From assembly GCA_032160705.1 (NCBI GenBank), contig JAVHVE010000060.1, positions 150,222 to 214,221 of the forward strand: 64,000 nucleotides of DNA. Reading direction: 5' to 3'. Under the pieces are notes generated by a model. It searched no databases. It saw only the letters and a program-made list of their open reading frames with translations, and was not told the origin of the DNA. Source of the DNA: QHXM01 sp032160705. GTDB taxonomy: Bacteria > Acidobacteriota > Blastocatellia > Pyrinomonadales > Pyrinomonadaceae. This document shows positions 49,486-58,762 of the stretch, one piece after another; position 1 is the first letter of the stretch; each line of letters begins with the position of its first letter. Made by a program: the position numbers and the translations under genes.

Positions 49486-50988
49486 TCAAATCGTTTCTAA
49501 ATCTTCCTTTGAATTATTTATCTGCCAACGCGGAGGCAAGAGCCGTCGCTTTCCATCACTGCTGAGAGCGATTCCGTCCTCGTCCAGATTCTGGTGATCC
49601 CAGAGCTTGCACGTGACCTGTTTGTGCATCTGATCGAGAGCTTCGCAATAGTTCGTGTAGGTGCAGCGGCGCACCTCCGCCCCGCGCCCCATGCTAACTT
49701 TCAAAAACCAGTCGGGGTCGGCGAGCGCCTGCCGCGCAAGACCTGCGATGTCCGCCTCATTTCCTTGAAGGATACTTTCGGCCTGCTCAAAGGTTGTGAT
49801 TCCGCCTGCGACGACGACTGGTGTAGTGAAACCTGCCGCGTTGACCGCACGTTTGATGGCGGAGACCAGGGGGACGCTGCGCGAAAAGGGCCCGCGCTCA
49901 TCCGAGATGATCGTCGGCATACATTCGTAGCCGCTCTGTCCCGTGTACGGATAGACGGCATGGCCGACTTTCGGCTGCTTCGCATCCTCGAACTTTCCGC
50001 CCTTCGAGATTGAAAGATAATCGAAGCCTGCGCGCGCAAATTCGACGCCGAAATAGACCGCATCGTCAATCCGGTTGCCTCCCTCAATCACCTCGTCACC
50101 GAGAAAACGCACGCCAACCACATAGTCACTGCCGACGCGCTCGCGCACCGCGCGGTAAACCTCCAGCGGCAAACGCACACGATTGTCGCGCGCTCCGCCG
50201 TAGCCGTCCTCACGCGTATTTCGCGCGCTCAGGAAAGAGGCCATCGTGTAAGCGTGCGCGTAGTGAAGCTCAACGCCGTCGAATCCCGCTTGGCGCGCAC
50301 GCAAGGCAGCGGCGGCGAAAATTTCCGGCAACACTTCGGGTAGCTCGCGGATGTGCGCCAACTCTGTATCGGTGACGCGCTCGCGGTAGCCGAAGCGCAA
50401 AGACTCCAGCTCGCGCTCATCAAGCACACGATCAAGAAGCTCGTCCGGCGCGTCGCCGAGAAAGGAGCGCACCTGCTGTTCATTCTCATCGAGCCAACGC
50501 GCGTCACCCGTCGCTTCAAAGAGAGCCTGCCGGTGGCGCTCTGTCAGGACAAGGAAGCGCTCGAAGAACCTGCTTTTTTCGGGACGCCGCTTGACGGCGA
50601 GGAAATCTATGATCTGGATGAAGAGTCGCGTGTGCCCATTGCTCGCTTCGCGCACCGTCTCGACCAACTCGCGCAAACCCGGAATGTAACGGTCGTGTCC
50701 GATTCTCAGCAGCGGGCCGCTGGCGATGTCGCGCACGCCCGTAGCTTCGACCACCAGCGCGCCCGGCTGTCCTTCGGCGAATCTCCTGTACCAGTCTAGA
50801 TTTTCTTTCGTCACGAAACCGTCTGCGGTCGCGCGCCAGGGAACCATCGCCGGAACCCAGGTGCGGCTTTCCATGCGGACGGGGCCGAGCTTGATTGGCT
50901 GAAAGAGAAGCGATTGCGCGGCCTCTTCTGCGGTTGGCCAGCGCGTCTCAGGAATCGAGTGACGGATTGGATTTTCGGGATGCCACAT
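49486..50988 (-). CDS. NADH:flavin oxidoreductase, Old Yellow Enzyme family
   Basis: A 500-aa TIM-barrel flavoprotein. ATG 50988 (MWHPENPIRHS) is preferred; the extra 28 residues of the longer frame are basic and unrelated. OYE features: LLFQPIKLGPVRMESRTWVPAM, the substrate-binding pair HYAHAYTMASFLSARNTREDGYGG (the usual HxAHGYL region) and VVVAGGITTFEQAESILQ, then LARQALADPDWFLKVSMGRG and a Cys-containing C-terminus (RRCTYTNYCEALDQMHKQVTC) that could be a metal or cluster site. An ~80-residue helical insert follows FIQIIDFLAVKRRPEKS. It may act as the enoyl reductase partner of the adjacent monooxygenase. Confidence 0.82.
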   Translation of the reverse strand: MWHPENPIRHSIPETRWPTAEEAAQSLLFQPIKLGPVRMESRTWVPAMVPWRATADGFVTKENLDWYRRFAEGQPGALVVEATGVRDIASGPLLRIGHDRYIPGLRELVETVREASNGHTRLFIQIIDFLAVKRRPEKSRFFERFLVLTERHRQALFEATGDARWLDENEQQVRSFLGDAPDELLDRVLDERELESLRFGYRERVTDTELAHIRELPEVLPEIFAAAALRARQAGFDGVELHYAHAYTMASFLSARNTREDGYGGARDNRVRLPLEVYRAVRERVGSDYVVGVRFLGDEVIEGGNRIDDAVYFGVEFARAGFDYLSISKGGKFEDAKQPKVGHAVYPYTGQSGYECMPTIISDERGPFSRSVPLVSAIKRAVNAAGFTTPVVVAGGITTFEQAESILQGNEADIAGLARQALADPDWFLKVSMGRGAEVRRCTYTNYCEALDQMHKQVTCKLWDHQNLDEDGIALSSDGKRRLLPPRWQINNSKEDLETI

Positions 50989-51289
50989 GCTGCTTCGATT
51001 ATCGTGCCGGGTGGAGTGTAACAGTTTTACTTCGAGGTGAGGAACGCGCCTGACAGTCGGGAGAGTCTTCATGTCAGATTACTCTGTGCCCCTCCGTGTT
51101 CTCTGTGACTCTGTGGTGAGATTATTGTGCGCAAGACTCACCACAGAGACTAGAGAGCGCGCAAAGGATGCACAGAGATTTGTTAAATTAGGACTCTATT
51201 CGCTCCCGGTATCATTTGACTGCGCACATGCTTTTCGCGTAAAAGAGTCTCGCTTTACGCATCCCCTCCCTGAGAAGAAAGATTTATCT
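50989..51289. other. Region between the OYE gene and the small lipoprotein gene
   Basis: Divergent promoter region. It contains a hairpin-like repeat of the CTCTGTG/CACAGAG type: CCTCCGTGTTCTCTGTGACT then CTGTGGTG (51090-51118), with the partner CACCACAGAGACTAGAGAG (51138-51156). The unit is about 9 bp. An ORF reading through it into the lipoprotein is not accepted as coding. Confidence 0.55.
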
Positions 51290-51616
51290 ATGAAACGCAA
51301 ATCCACAATTATCGCCCTCGTCTTCGGGCTCACCCTCTTCGGCCTGGCTTGCAGCAAATCGGGCACGGCGGTAGCCAATATGTCCGAAGATGATAAGCAC
51401 AAGCTCTTTCAGGCCGTCGGCATCACGCAGGACCCCAATCTGATTCTGGAGGCTTCCAAAAAGATGGGCCTGGTTGATTCCAGCAATAACCCGACCCCGG
51501 CGATGGACACTTTCGTCAAAGCGCACTATGAGTGGGCGACGAAGAACGTTGATTTCATCAAGGAGCACATGACGAAGGAAAAGGCTCAAGAGTACGCGAA
51601 GAGTCACATGCCATAA
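51290..51616 (+). CDS. Small lipoprotein of unknown function
   Basis: A 108-aa protein. ATG 51290 gives a clear lipoprotein signal: MKRKSTIIALVFGLTLFGLACSKSG, acylated Cys at residue 21. The mature part is helical and charged (MSEDDKHKLFQAVGITQDPNLI, HYEWATKNVDFIKEHMTKEKAQEYAKSHMP). No family is recognised. GAGAAGAAAG lies upstream as a weak ribosome site. A 14-bp perfect terminator stem follows. Confidence 0.75.
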   Translation: MKRKSTIIALVFGLTLFGLACSKSGTAVANMSEDDKHKLFQAVGITQDPNLILEASKKMGLVDSSNNPTPAMDTFVKAHYEWATKNVDFIKEHMTKEKAQEYAKSHMP

Positions 51617-51652
51617 AGAGGGCAGTGCCAGCTTTCAGAAACTATCAATCAA

Positions 51653-51689
51653 CAAGCTCATCTCAAGACAAGGCTTTGAGATGAGCTTG
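51653..51689. terminator. Bidirectional terminator between lipoprotein gene and glnE
   Basis: CAAGCTCATCTCAA (51653-51666) pairs perfectly with TTGAGATGAGCTTG (51676-51689) around a 9-nt loop, with TTTCGTTT after it. It lies between convergent genes. Confidence 0.75.
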
Positions 51690-51700
51690 TTTCGTTTATC

Positions 51701-54685
51701 TTACTCTTCCGTGATTCGATCATAAGCGGCGCGTATCTTCTTCATGTGCGCGGAGAGCGCCTGAGTTAGTTCTTCTGCTGTCGTGTAATTGAGCTGCCGC
51801 GCCGTGTCTCGCAGTGCCGGATGGTCTGCGGCTGGCAAACGCGTTGAGCGCCCGACAATCAAGCGCAGGTGATGGTCGAGCGCGCGCAGAAGCTCATAGC
51901 CGTCCTTCATGGCCGCGTAATCCTCTCCGCCCAGCGACCCGGTTTCACGCAACTTCTCAAGCATGGTGCGCGTCGAGCGGTCTGCGCCTTCGTCCGGCAC
52001 GTAGTCGCGCAGTTGCAGGTAGCGCGTGGCGAAATAAACGTCGAGCAGCCCGCCCGCCCCATACTTGATGTCAACGGTCAGCCCACGCCGACGGGTTCTC
52101 TCATATCGAAGTCGTTCGCGCACGCGCCGCGTCTCAAGACGCAACATGACAGCGTCCGCATTCTGCGCCGCTTCGTGAATGATGCGCCGCGCTTCACTTT
52201 CGACCGCTGTTCCCAGTTCAAGGTCGCCAGCCGTTGCGCGTAGCTTGACGTAGGCGAGCCATTCCCACTCGACAGCGCGTTCCTTCAGATAATCTGTAAA
52301 CGCCGTCGCGCCGGAACACGTTGCGCCGTTTCTCCCGTCAGGGCGAAGGCGTAAGTCCACGCGATAGAGATGGCCGTCGCGCGTCACGCTGGAGAGCGCG
52401 GCGACCAGAAATTCTGTGAACCGCGCGTAAACCTCGGCAGGCGCGAGATGCGGCAGAGGCGTCCGGGAGGCGTCGTCATAAATGAGGACGACATCCAGAT
52501 CAGAGCCATAATCCATCCCGCCACCGCCGAGACGACCCAGACCCAGCACACTGATGCGAACCCGTTCGCGTGATGCGCCGTAACGCCTGGCAAGCTCTCG
52601 GCTGGCGATCAGGCATCCGGCGTCGAGACTCGCGGCGGCAAGAAGTGTCTGGCGGCGGTTGGCTTCACGCATGGGGATTGCACCCGCCGTATCCAGCGCG
52701 CCAATTCCAATGAGCAACCTCGTCCACACGCGCCGCAACGCAGCCATCTCCGCGCCGAAACTGTCTTCACTTTCGACCGCCGCGTTGAGAATCACGCGGT
52801 AATCCGGCTCAACGTCGTCAGGCTCGTTCAACGGCAGGGCGAGAATCAGCGCAGGATTGCTCGCCATCATCTCGCCAAAGTATTCCGACGCCCCGCACAA
52901 ACCCGTGAGCGCAGCCAAGTGCGCTTGCGAAAAGTTAATCTCCACATTCGTTTTGTCGAGCGAAGAGGCAATGCGGGCGGTGAGCGTCAGGGCGCGACGG
53001 GGATTGAGCGACGCGCGCGCCGCTGCTCTGAGAGTTTGCGCGACCTGATTAGTGTCTGCTGCACCTGTCAGGTGCGAGGCAAAAACGGCTGCGGCGGAGT
53101 TTACCGCCAACGTCTCTGCGTCAATCGGTTGCTCTGAAACAGTGCGCGAACGATTGGTCGCGCTCTCGAAAGAATCATTCGGCGAACTCGCCTCACTCGC
53201 GCCGTTTTCTTCAACTGCTTTGCCGAAGACACGGTCGTAGGCAGCGCGGACGTGCGTGGCGTGCATTTCCAGTTCACGATCAAACCTGGTCAGAGCATCG
53301 CCCGCGATATTCATGCGGTGAGCAATGAGCTGTCGGCGCGAAGGTTCATCCGGCACGGAGTGGGTTTGCAGTCCGTGCTCCATTTGTAAGCGATGTTCGA
53401 GTTTGCGCAGGAAGACGTAGGCGTCGGAGAGTTCAGTGCGTTCGCTCTCCCGTATTAACTGCCGGTCGGCGAGACGCCCAAGGCTGATGAGCGTATGCGG
53501 CGCGCGCAGCCAGGGGTCGCGCCCGCCGAAAGCAAGCTGGAGAGCTTGCGCGATAAATTCGATTTCGCGGATACCGCCGCGACCGAGCTTGACATTGAAA
53601 CCGCCCGTGTCATGGGCGTGCTGACGATCAATCTTCAGCTTGGCCAGACGCACGTTCGCCAGAGCAAGCTCAATAGTCACATCATGCGCGTAAACGCGGT
53701 GGCGCACGCGTTCGGCAAAGCGCGCATAGAGTGGGGCTGCACCGGCTGCGGAGCGTGAGCGGATCAAAGCCTGTAGCTCCCAGGCCTGCGCTTTCTCGCA
53801 GTAATAACGTGCCGCCTCTTCAATTGAAGAAGCGAGCGCGCCGTCACGCCCGTAGGGACGCAGGCGCAAGTCAACACGATAAGCCGCGCCCTCGCCCGCT
53901 TGCTGGCCGACGAGGCGCGAGACGCTTGCGGCCAGCCGGTTGAAATATTCGCGATTGGTAATCTCGCCGCGCTCGCCCTTGCCGGAGGTCGTGCCCTCGT
54001 CCGAGTAGAGGAAAAGCAGGTCAATGTCTGAAGCGTAGTTGAGTTCAAATGAGCCGAGCTTGCCGAGCGCGACCACCGAGAAGCTGGCGTTCATGGTGCG
54101 CCCCTTCTCGTCCGTGCATTGCGGCGAGCCGTAGCGATTATCCAAATCCTGCCGCGCGAGATTCAGAGCGTGTTCGAGAACGGCGTCTGCCAGGTTCGAC
54201 AATTCTTCTGTGATTTCGACGAGCGTGCTCGTGTTGCGTATGTCGTGAAGGTAAATACGCAAAAGCTCGCGGCGGCGAAAGCGCGCCAGGAGTACCTGCG
54301 GCTCTAATTGCGAGTTGGTCGAGCCGAAGCGCGCGAGCGCTTCCGTCAATTCTTCTCGGCTCTTGACGCGGGCGTGATGGCGCTCGCGCCCCAACCATAC
54401 AAGGTAATCAGGATGTTGCGCGAGCGTCGTCGCCAGCAGCGGACTCCAGGCGGCGAGAGCCAGAACGTCCGAGAGCAATCCGGCGTCTCGCACGAGCGTC
54501 TTCACGGCGCGCGGGTGCTCAGCCTCTAGCCGCTCGAAGAAGAGACGCGCGCCTGCGGCATCCGGCAGGTCGCGCACGAGCGATTCGATTGTTTCATCGA
54601 AAGCAGGCAAGGCCAAATAATACAAGAGACAGCGAGCAGGAAAAAGGCGAAAGGAGAGGGGCAGAGTCCTCCCATTTCCCTTCAC
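51701..54685 (-). CDS. glnE: Bifunctional glutamine synthetase adenylyltransferase/adenylyl-removing enzyme
   Basis: A 994-aa enzyme that adds and removes AMP on glutamine synthetase. Two nucleotidyltransferase domains are visible: LGKLGSFELNYASDIDLLFLY in the N half (removing activity) and LGRLGGGGMDYGSDLDVVLIYDD in the C half (adding activity). Each is followed by a GlnD_UR-type helical domain (GRGGIREIEFIAQALQL; GAGGLLDVYFATRYLQLR). A C-terminal ACT-like regulatory domain is not obvious. The target GlnA is encoded next door on the same strand. The start is uncertain: the first ~20 residues from ATG 54685 are read from repeat-like sequence, and TTG 54625 is an alternative. Confidence 0.92.
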   Translation of the reverse strand: MKGNGRTLPLSFRLFPARCLLYYLALPAFDETIESLVRDLPDAAGARLFFERLEAEHPRAVKTLVRDAGLLSDVLALAAWSPLLATTLAQHPDYLVWLGRERHHARVKSREELTEALARFGSTNSQLEPQVLLARFRRRELLRIYLHDIRNTSTLVEITEELSNLADAVLEHALNLARQDLDNRYGSPQCTDEKGRTMNASFSVVALGKLGSFELNYASDIDLLFLYSDEGTTSGKGERGEITNREYFNRLAASVSRLVGQQAGEGAAYRVDLRLRPYGRDGALASSIEEAARYYCEKAQAWELQALIRSRSAAGAAPLYARFAERVRHRVYAHDVTIELALANVRLAKLKIDRQHAHDTGGFNVKLGRGGIREIEFIAQALQLAFGGRDPWLRAPHTLISLGRLADRQLIRESERTELSDAYVFLRKLEHRLQMEHGLQTHSVPDEPSRRQLIAHRMNIAGDALTRFDRELEMHATHVRAAYDRVFGKAVEENGASEASSPNDSFESATNRSRTVSEQPIDAETLAVNSAAAVFASHLTGAADTNQVAQTLRAAARASLNPRRALTLTARIASSLDKTNVEINFSQAHLAALTGLCGASEYFGEMMASNPALILALPLNEPDDVEPDYRVILNAAVESEDSFGAEMAALRRVWTRLLIGIGALDTAGAIPMREANRRQTLLAAASLDAGCLIASRELARRYGASRERVRISVLGLGRLGGGGMDYGSDLDVVLIYDDASRTPLPHLAPAEVYARFTEFLVAALSSVTRDGHLYRVDLRLRPDGRNGATCSGATAFTDYLKERAVEWEWLAYVKLRATAGDLELGTAVESEARRIIHEAAQNADAVMLRLETRRVRERLRYERTRRRGLTVDIKYGAGGLLDVYFATRYLQLRDYVPDEGADRSTRTMLEKLRETGSLGGEDYAAMKDGYELLRALDHHLRLIVGRSTRLPAADHPALRDTARQLNYTTAEELTQALSAHMKKIRAAYDRITEE

Positions 54686-54839
54686 CTTTCTTCTTTGGAA
54701 GCAGATTTGAGAAGTCCCGTCAGGAACGACTGATTTTAGCCCAGCACTTCAGTGCTGGGAATAAAGTCGAAAATAAGAATTGAGTCCCGGAGGGACGACT
54801 GAAGAGAGGTTCGCTTCTATTCAGCCGTCCCTCCGGGAC
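54641..54839. repeat. Repeat cluster between glnE and glnA
   Basis: Three different inverted repeats stand side by side. First, AAAAGGC/GAAAGGA-type heptads (54641-54660) face TTCACCTTTCTTC (54681-54693), a degenerate heptad hairpin. Second, CCCAGCACT-TC-AGTGCTGGG (54740-54759), a perfect palindrome. Third, GTCCCGGAGGGACGACTGAA (54784-54803) pairs with TTCAGCCGTCCCTCCGGGAC (54820-54839) with one mismatch. A partial GTCCCGTCAGGAAC copy lies at 54714. Confidence 0.8.
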
Positions 54840-54870
54840 AGAAAGAACCAGAAACTTTTCGAGCAGTTTC

Positions 54871-56295
54871 TCAGATGTCGAAGTACATCCCGAACTCCAA
54901 CGGGTGCGGGCGCATCCTCAAAGGCTGAATCTCCTTCTCGCGCTTATAGGTGATCCACCGATCAATCAACTGCGGCGTGAACACGTCGCCTTTCAAAAGA
55001 AAGCTGTGGTCGGCTTCAAGCGCCTTGAGCGATTCATCCAGAGAACCCGGTAAGCTCGGCACATCCTTCAAAGCTTCCGGCGAAAGATCGTAGATGTCCT
55101 TGTCGAGCGGCTGTCCCGGATCAATGCTGTTCTGGATGCCGTCTAACCCGGCGAGCAACATCGCGGAGAACGCGAGATATGCGTTGCATGATGGATCGGG
55201 CGGACGAAACTCCAGGCGCTTCTGCTTCGGATTGGTCGAGAACATCGGGATGCGTACCGCCGCCGAACGATTGCGCGCCGAGTAGGCCAGATTCACAGGA
55301 GCTTCAAAACCGGGTACGAGTCGCTTGTAGCTGTTGGTGGTCGGCGCGGCGAAGGCGACGATAGACGGCGCATGCTTCAACAACCCGCCGATGTAGTAGC
55401 GAGCCATCTCGGAAAGTCCCGCGTAGCCATCCCCGGCAAAGAGCGGCTTCTCATTTTTCCACAGGGATTGATGACAGTGCATGCCTGAGCCGTTGTCGCC
55501 GTAGAGCGGTTTCGGCATAAAGGTCGCTGCCTTGCCATAGGTGTAGGCTGTATTGCGAACCACGTATTTGAAGATTTGCAGGTTGTCGGCAGTGCGGATC
55601 AGATTCGAGAAGCGGAAATCTATTTCGCATTGTCCGGCGGTTGCGACTTCGTGATGATGACACTCCACGTCGATGTCGCACTTGGCGAGTGTCAGCGAAA
55701 TTTCGGATCGCAGATCGCTCAAAGAATCCGCCGGCGGGACGGGCACGTAGCCTTCTTTGGCGCGGATACGGTAGCCGAGATTCGAGCCGCTGAATTCGTC
55801 CGCCCCGCGTCCGCTATTCCAATGGCCTTCGTCGGAATCAACTGTGTAACCGGCTGAGTTCTGGTCGTTGTGAAACTTGACGGAATCGAAGACGAAGAAT
55901 TCCGCTTCCGGGCCGAAGTAGGCCGTGTCGGCCAACCCCGTGAATTTAAGATAGCTTTCGGCGCGCGTGGCGACCGAGCGCGGGTCGAAGGGATAACCTT
56001 CCTTGGTGATCGGGTCGACAGCGTTGGCAATCAGGCAGAGCGTCGGTTCTTCTGAAAACGGATCCATCCAGAAGCGCGTCGCGTCGGGTACGAGCAGCAT
56101 GTCCGATTCGTTAATCGCCGCCCAGCCGCGAAGACTCGAAGCGTCGAAACCGAATCCGTCTTCAAATGAATCTTCTGAAAGCTGCTGAATCGGGAAAGTC
56201 AGGTGATGCCAGGCCCCTGGTAAATCCGTGAATCTGACTGAGACGAACGTTGCCCCTTGATCCGAGGCATACTTCAAGGCATTTTTTGGGTTCAT
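54871..56295 (-). CDS. glnA: Glutamine synthetase, type I
   Basis: A 474-aa GSI that makes glutamine from glutamate, ammonia and ATP. Signatures: FTDLPGAWHHLTFP, GFGFDASSLRGWAAINESDM (the D-S-S-x-x-G loop), FGPEAEFFVFDSV, NGSGMHCHQSLWKN and GFEAPVNLAYSARNRSAAVRIP. Tyr402 in DKDIYDLSPE corresponds to the adenylylation site of the GSI-beta class, and glnE lies just downstream, so activity control by adenylylation is expected. AGGAG lies 5 bp before the ATG. A consensus sigma-70 promoter lies ~140 bp upstream; no sigma-54 element was seen. Confidence 0.96.
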   Translation of the reverse strand: MNPKNALKYASDQGATFVSVRFTDLPGAWHHLTFPIQQLSEDSFEDGFGFDASSLRGWAAINESDMLLVPDATRFWMDPFSEEPTLCLIANAVDPITKEGYPFDPRSVATRAESYLKFTGLADTAYFGPEAEFFVFDSVKFHNDQNSAGYTVDSDEGHWNSGRGADEFSGSNLGYRIRAKEGYVPVPPADSLSDLRSEISLTLAKCDIDVECHHHEVATAGQCEIDFRFSNLIRTADNLQIFKYVVRNTAYTYGKAATFMPKPLYGDNGSGMHCHQSLWKNEKPLFAGDGYAGLSEMARYYIGGLLKHAPSIVAFAAPTTNSYKRLVPGFEAPVNLAYSARNRSAAVRIPMFSTNPKQKRLEFRPPDPSCNAYLAFSAMLLAGLDGIQNSIDPGQPLDKDIYDLSPEALKDVPSLPGSLDESLKALEADHSFLLKGDVFTPQLIDRWITYKREKEIQPLRMRPHPLEFGMYFDI

Positions 56296-56434
56296 GTTTT
56301 CTCCTGCGTTTTTTGGGAGTGTTAGAGGTGCGAACCGCGCCGTGATGGCAAGCCGTGCGGTTTAATTTCCAGGTAGCGAGTGCTGTGCGAGAGTTGGCGT
56401 CGGTCATACTGCGACGGCGCGTAAAAAAGTTTGC

Positions 56435-56462
56435 ATTATAGTTCTCGTGCGTCTCCTGTCAA
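56435..56462 (-). promoter_or_regulatory. Consensus sigma-70 promoter of glnA
   Basis: On the minus strand TTGACA (56462-56457), 16-bp spacer, TATAAT (56440-56435): both hexamers match consensus perfectly. The start of transcription would be near 56428, giving a leader of ~130 nt before glnA. Confidence 0.85.
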
Positions 56463-56730
56463 GCTTTTCTCTGCAAGGCAGGCCTCGGCGCAAATTTAGG
56501 GGCGAAGCCTTTTCCGCACTTAAACCTTTAACCTACCTTGGCTTACCCCCTTTCAGCCTCTGCATGGCCGGGAAAATAGTTATTGTCCGACCCCGCATTT
56601 TCTGCTAAATTGCCCGCAAGTGTCCAACCATGAAATTAAGGCTGACGAGGCTCGGATGTAATGGGCAACTGCGCTTCGGACGCAAAAACCTACGCGTACA
56701 CGCAAATAAAGGCAAGCAGGAGACCGCGAA
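56463..56730 (+). promoter_or_regulatory. Upstream region of speA with candidate promoter
   Basis: TTGTCC (56583-56588), 17-bp spacer, TAAATT (56606-56611) is a moderate promoter candidate, giving a ~110-nt leader. The leader contains GCGCTTCGGACGC-like sequence able to fold, but I recognise no riboswitch class. AGGAG (56719-56723) precedes the TTG start of speA. Confidence 0.4.
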
Positions 56731-58665
56731 TTGACCACGGCTATCGAACAGACGCTTGAAACTTATGGCATAGAAAATTGGGGAGCCGGTTACTTTGACG
56801 TTAATCGCAAAGGCAATTTAATCGTGCATCCGGCAGAGAACGACGGTCGCGCGGCTGATTTGAAAGAGATTGTCGAAGACCTCGCGCGGCGCGGCATCGG
56901 CACACCCGTTCTCCTGCGCTTTCCACAACTCGTCGCTGCCCAGGTCAGAAAACTTCAACGCGCTTTCAGCAAATCCATACGCGAGTACGAATATCAGGGC
57001 GCGCACATGTGCGTCTACCCGATGAAAGTCAACCAGCAGCGCGCTGTTGTCGAAGAATACCTGCGCGAAGGCTCGCGCTATGATTTCGGCCTCGAAGCGG
57101 GATCGAAAGCGGAGCTTTACGCGGCGCTCGCGCTCGATCAATCTCCCGACAGCCTGCTCGTCTTAAACGGCTTCAAAGACGAAGAGTTTATCGAGCTGGC
57201 CTTCGCCGGAGCGAAAAGCGGCAAGCGCGTCGTCATCGTCATCGAGAAATTGAATGAACTCGATCATGTCCTGCGGATCGCCGAGCAGCACGAAGGCGAC
57301 ATGCCGATGCTCGGGATGCGCGTCAAACTCTACTCCAAGGGATCAGGCCGCTGGGAAAAGTCAGGCGGCGAAGCGGCCAAGTTCGGTTTGACGACGACGG
57401 AGATTCTAGAGACCATCCGCCGGCTTCAGGAAGCCGACCGCGTGGACATGCTACGCCTGCTTCACTTTCACATCGGCTCGCAACTCACCGACATCAAGCG
57501 CATCAAGAACGCGATGAAAGAGGCGGCGCGCGTTTATGCCAAGGTGCGCCAGATGAAGATTCCGATTGAGTTGTTGGATGTCGGCGGTGGAATGGCCGTT
57601 GATTACGACGGCTCAAAGACGGCGTTTGATTCTTCAGCCAACTACACGGCGCAGGAATTTGCCAACGATGTCATCTACACGATCATGCAGGTCTGCGATG
57701 ATGAGAACGTGCCGCATCCGACGATTATTCAGGAGTCTGGCCGCTTCCTCGCAGCCTATCATGCCCTCGTCATCACCAACGTGGTGGATGAGATTGAAAC
57801 TGTTGTCGAAGACATCACGCCGATTGAGATTGACGAAGATGATCCGCAAGCGGTGGTTGAGCTGGGCGATTTGCGTGAGACCATCTCCGTCAAAAATTAT
57901 CGAGAGTATTACCACGATGCCCTCGAACATCGTGAAGAGCTTTACACGATGTTCAATCTCGGACTGATCTCATTGGAAGATCGAGCCAAAGGAGAGGTGC
58001 TCTTCTGGGATGTCTGCGAGCAGGCGGATAAGTATGCACAACAGGCCAAATACGTCGCCGAAGAATTTGACGATCTGCGGCGTCTGCTGTGCGCGAAATA
58101 TCTGACGAACTTTTCCGTCTTTCGCTCCGTACCCGATCATTGGGCGCTCGACCAGTTGTTCCCCATCGTGCCGATTCACAGGCTCAACCGCCAGCCGACC
58201 GAGTACGCGACGCTGTGCGACATCACCTGTGATTCGGACGGCATCGTTGACAAGTTCGTAGACCTGCATGACGTGAAACAGGTTCTGGAGCTTCACTCAT
58301 TGAATAAGGACGAACCTTATTATCTGGCGTTCCTGCTGGTCGGCGCGTACCAGGAGGTGATGGGCAACAACCATAATCTCTTCGGCGCGCCCAATGAAGC
58401 GCACGTCCACATTGACGAGGACGGCTATCTGATTAAGAAAGTGATTCGCGGAACTTCCATCGGCCAGGCAGTCGAGCGCGCACGCTACGAACGCAGCCTC
58501 CTGCATGATGGCTTTCGCCGCCAGGTCGCGCAGCGCGTCAAACGCGAGGAACTGACTGAGGCGGAAGCCGCAGAGCTGATCGAATTTTATGAATCGCGTT
58601 TTGACGCTTATACCTACCTCTCAGTTAATGGAAAAACAGATCGTGGAAGACGCGGAAGGGATTGA
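56731..58665 (+). CDS. speA: Biosynthetic arginine decarboxylase
   Basis: A 644-aa PLP enzyme of alanine-racemase-like fold that makes agmatine from arginine. TTG start at 56731 with AGGAG about 8 bp upstream. Key segments: WGAGYFDVNRKGNLIVHP, the PLP lysine in YPMKVNQQRAVVEEYL, YDFGLEAGSKAEL, LHFHIGSQLTDIKRI, VGGGMAVDYDGSKT and HPTIIQESGRFLAAYHALVI; late DITCDSDGIVDKFVD. Full length for the SpeA family. It is followed by a DHS-like gene and, after hicA/hicB, by speB, giving an arginine-agmatine-putrescine route. Confidence 0.95.
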   Translation: MTTAIEQTLETYGIENWGAGYFDVNRKGNLIVHPAENDGRAADLKEIVEDLARRGIGTPVLLRFPQLVAAQVRKLQRAFSKSIREYEYQGAHMCVYPMKVNQQRAVVEEYLREGSRYDFGLEAGSKAELYAALALDQSPDSLLVLNGFKDEEFIELAFAGAKSGKRVVIVIEKLNELDHVLRIAEQHEGDMPMLGMRVKLYSKGSGRWEKSGGEAAKFGLTTTEILETIRRLQEADRVDMLRLLHFHIGSQLTDIKRIKNAMKEAARVYAKVRQMKIPIELLDVGGGMAVDYDGSKTAFDSSANYTAQEFANDVIYTIMQVCDDENVPHPTIIQESGRFLAAYHALVITNVVDEIETVVEDITPIEIDEDDPQAVVELGDLRETISVKNYREYYHDALEHREELYTMFNLGLISLEDRAKGEVLFWDVCEQADKYAQQAKYVAEEFDDLRRLLCAKYLTNFSVFRSVPDHWALDQLFPIVPIHRLNRQPTEYATLCDITCDSDGIVDKFVDLHDVKQVLELHSLNKDEPYYLAFLLVGAYQEVMGNNHNLFGAPNEAHVHIDEDGYLIKKVIRGTSIGQAVERARYERSLLHDGFRRQVAQRVKREELTEAEAAELIEFYESRFDAYTYLSVNGKTDRGRRGRD

Positions 58666-58671
58666 AAAGCA

Positions 58672-58750
58672 GGGATGAGGGATGAGGGATGAGGGATGAA
58701 ATAAAAGCATTTGTCTTTTCTTCATCCCTCATCCCTCATCCCTCATCCCT
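58672..58750. repeat. Heptad hairpin, GGGATGA family
   Basis: Four GGGATGA units on the left (58672-58699) and four TCATCCC units on the right (58721-58750), separated by AATAAAAGCATTTGTCTTTT. It begins 6 bp after the speA stop and ends 12 bp before the next ATG, which has GGAG upstream. Confidence 0.93.
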
Positions 58751-58762
58751 CGGAGAAAACTT

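Noticed and set aside
56620..56730. Riboswitch in the speA leader
   Set aside because: Some pairing is possible (GCGCTTCGG...), but it matches no riboswitch class I can recognise.
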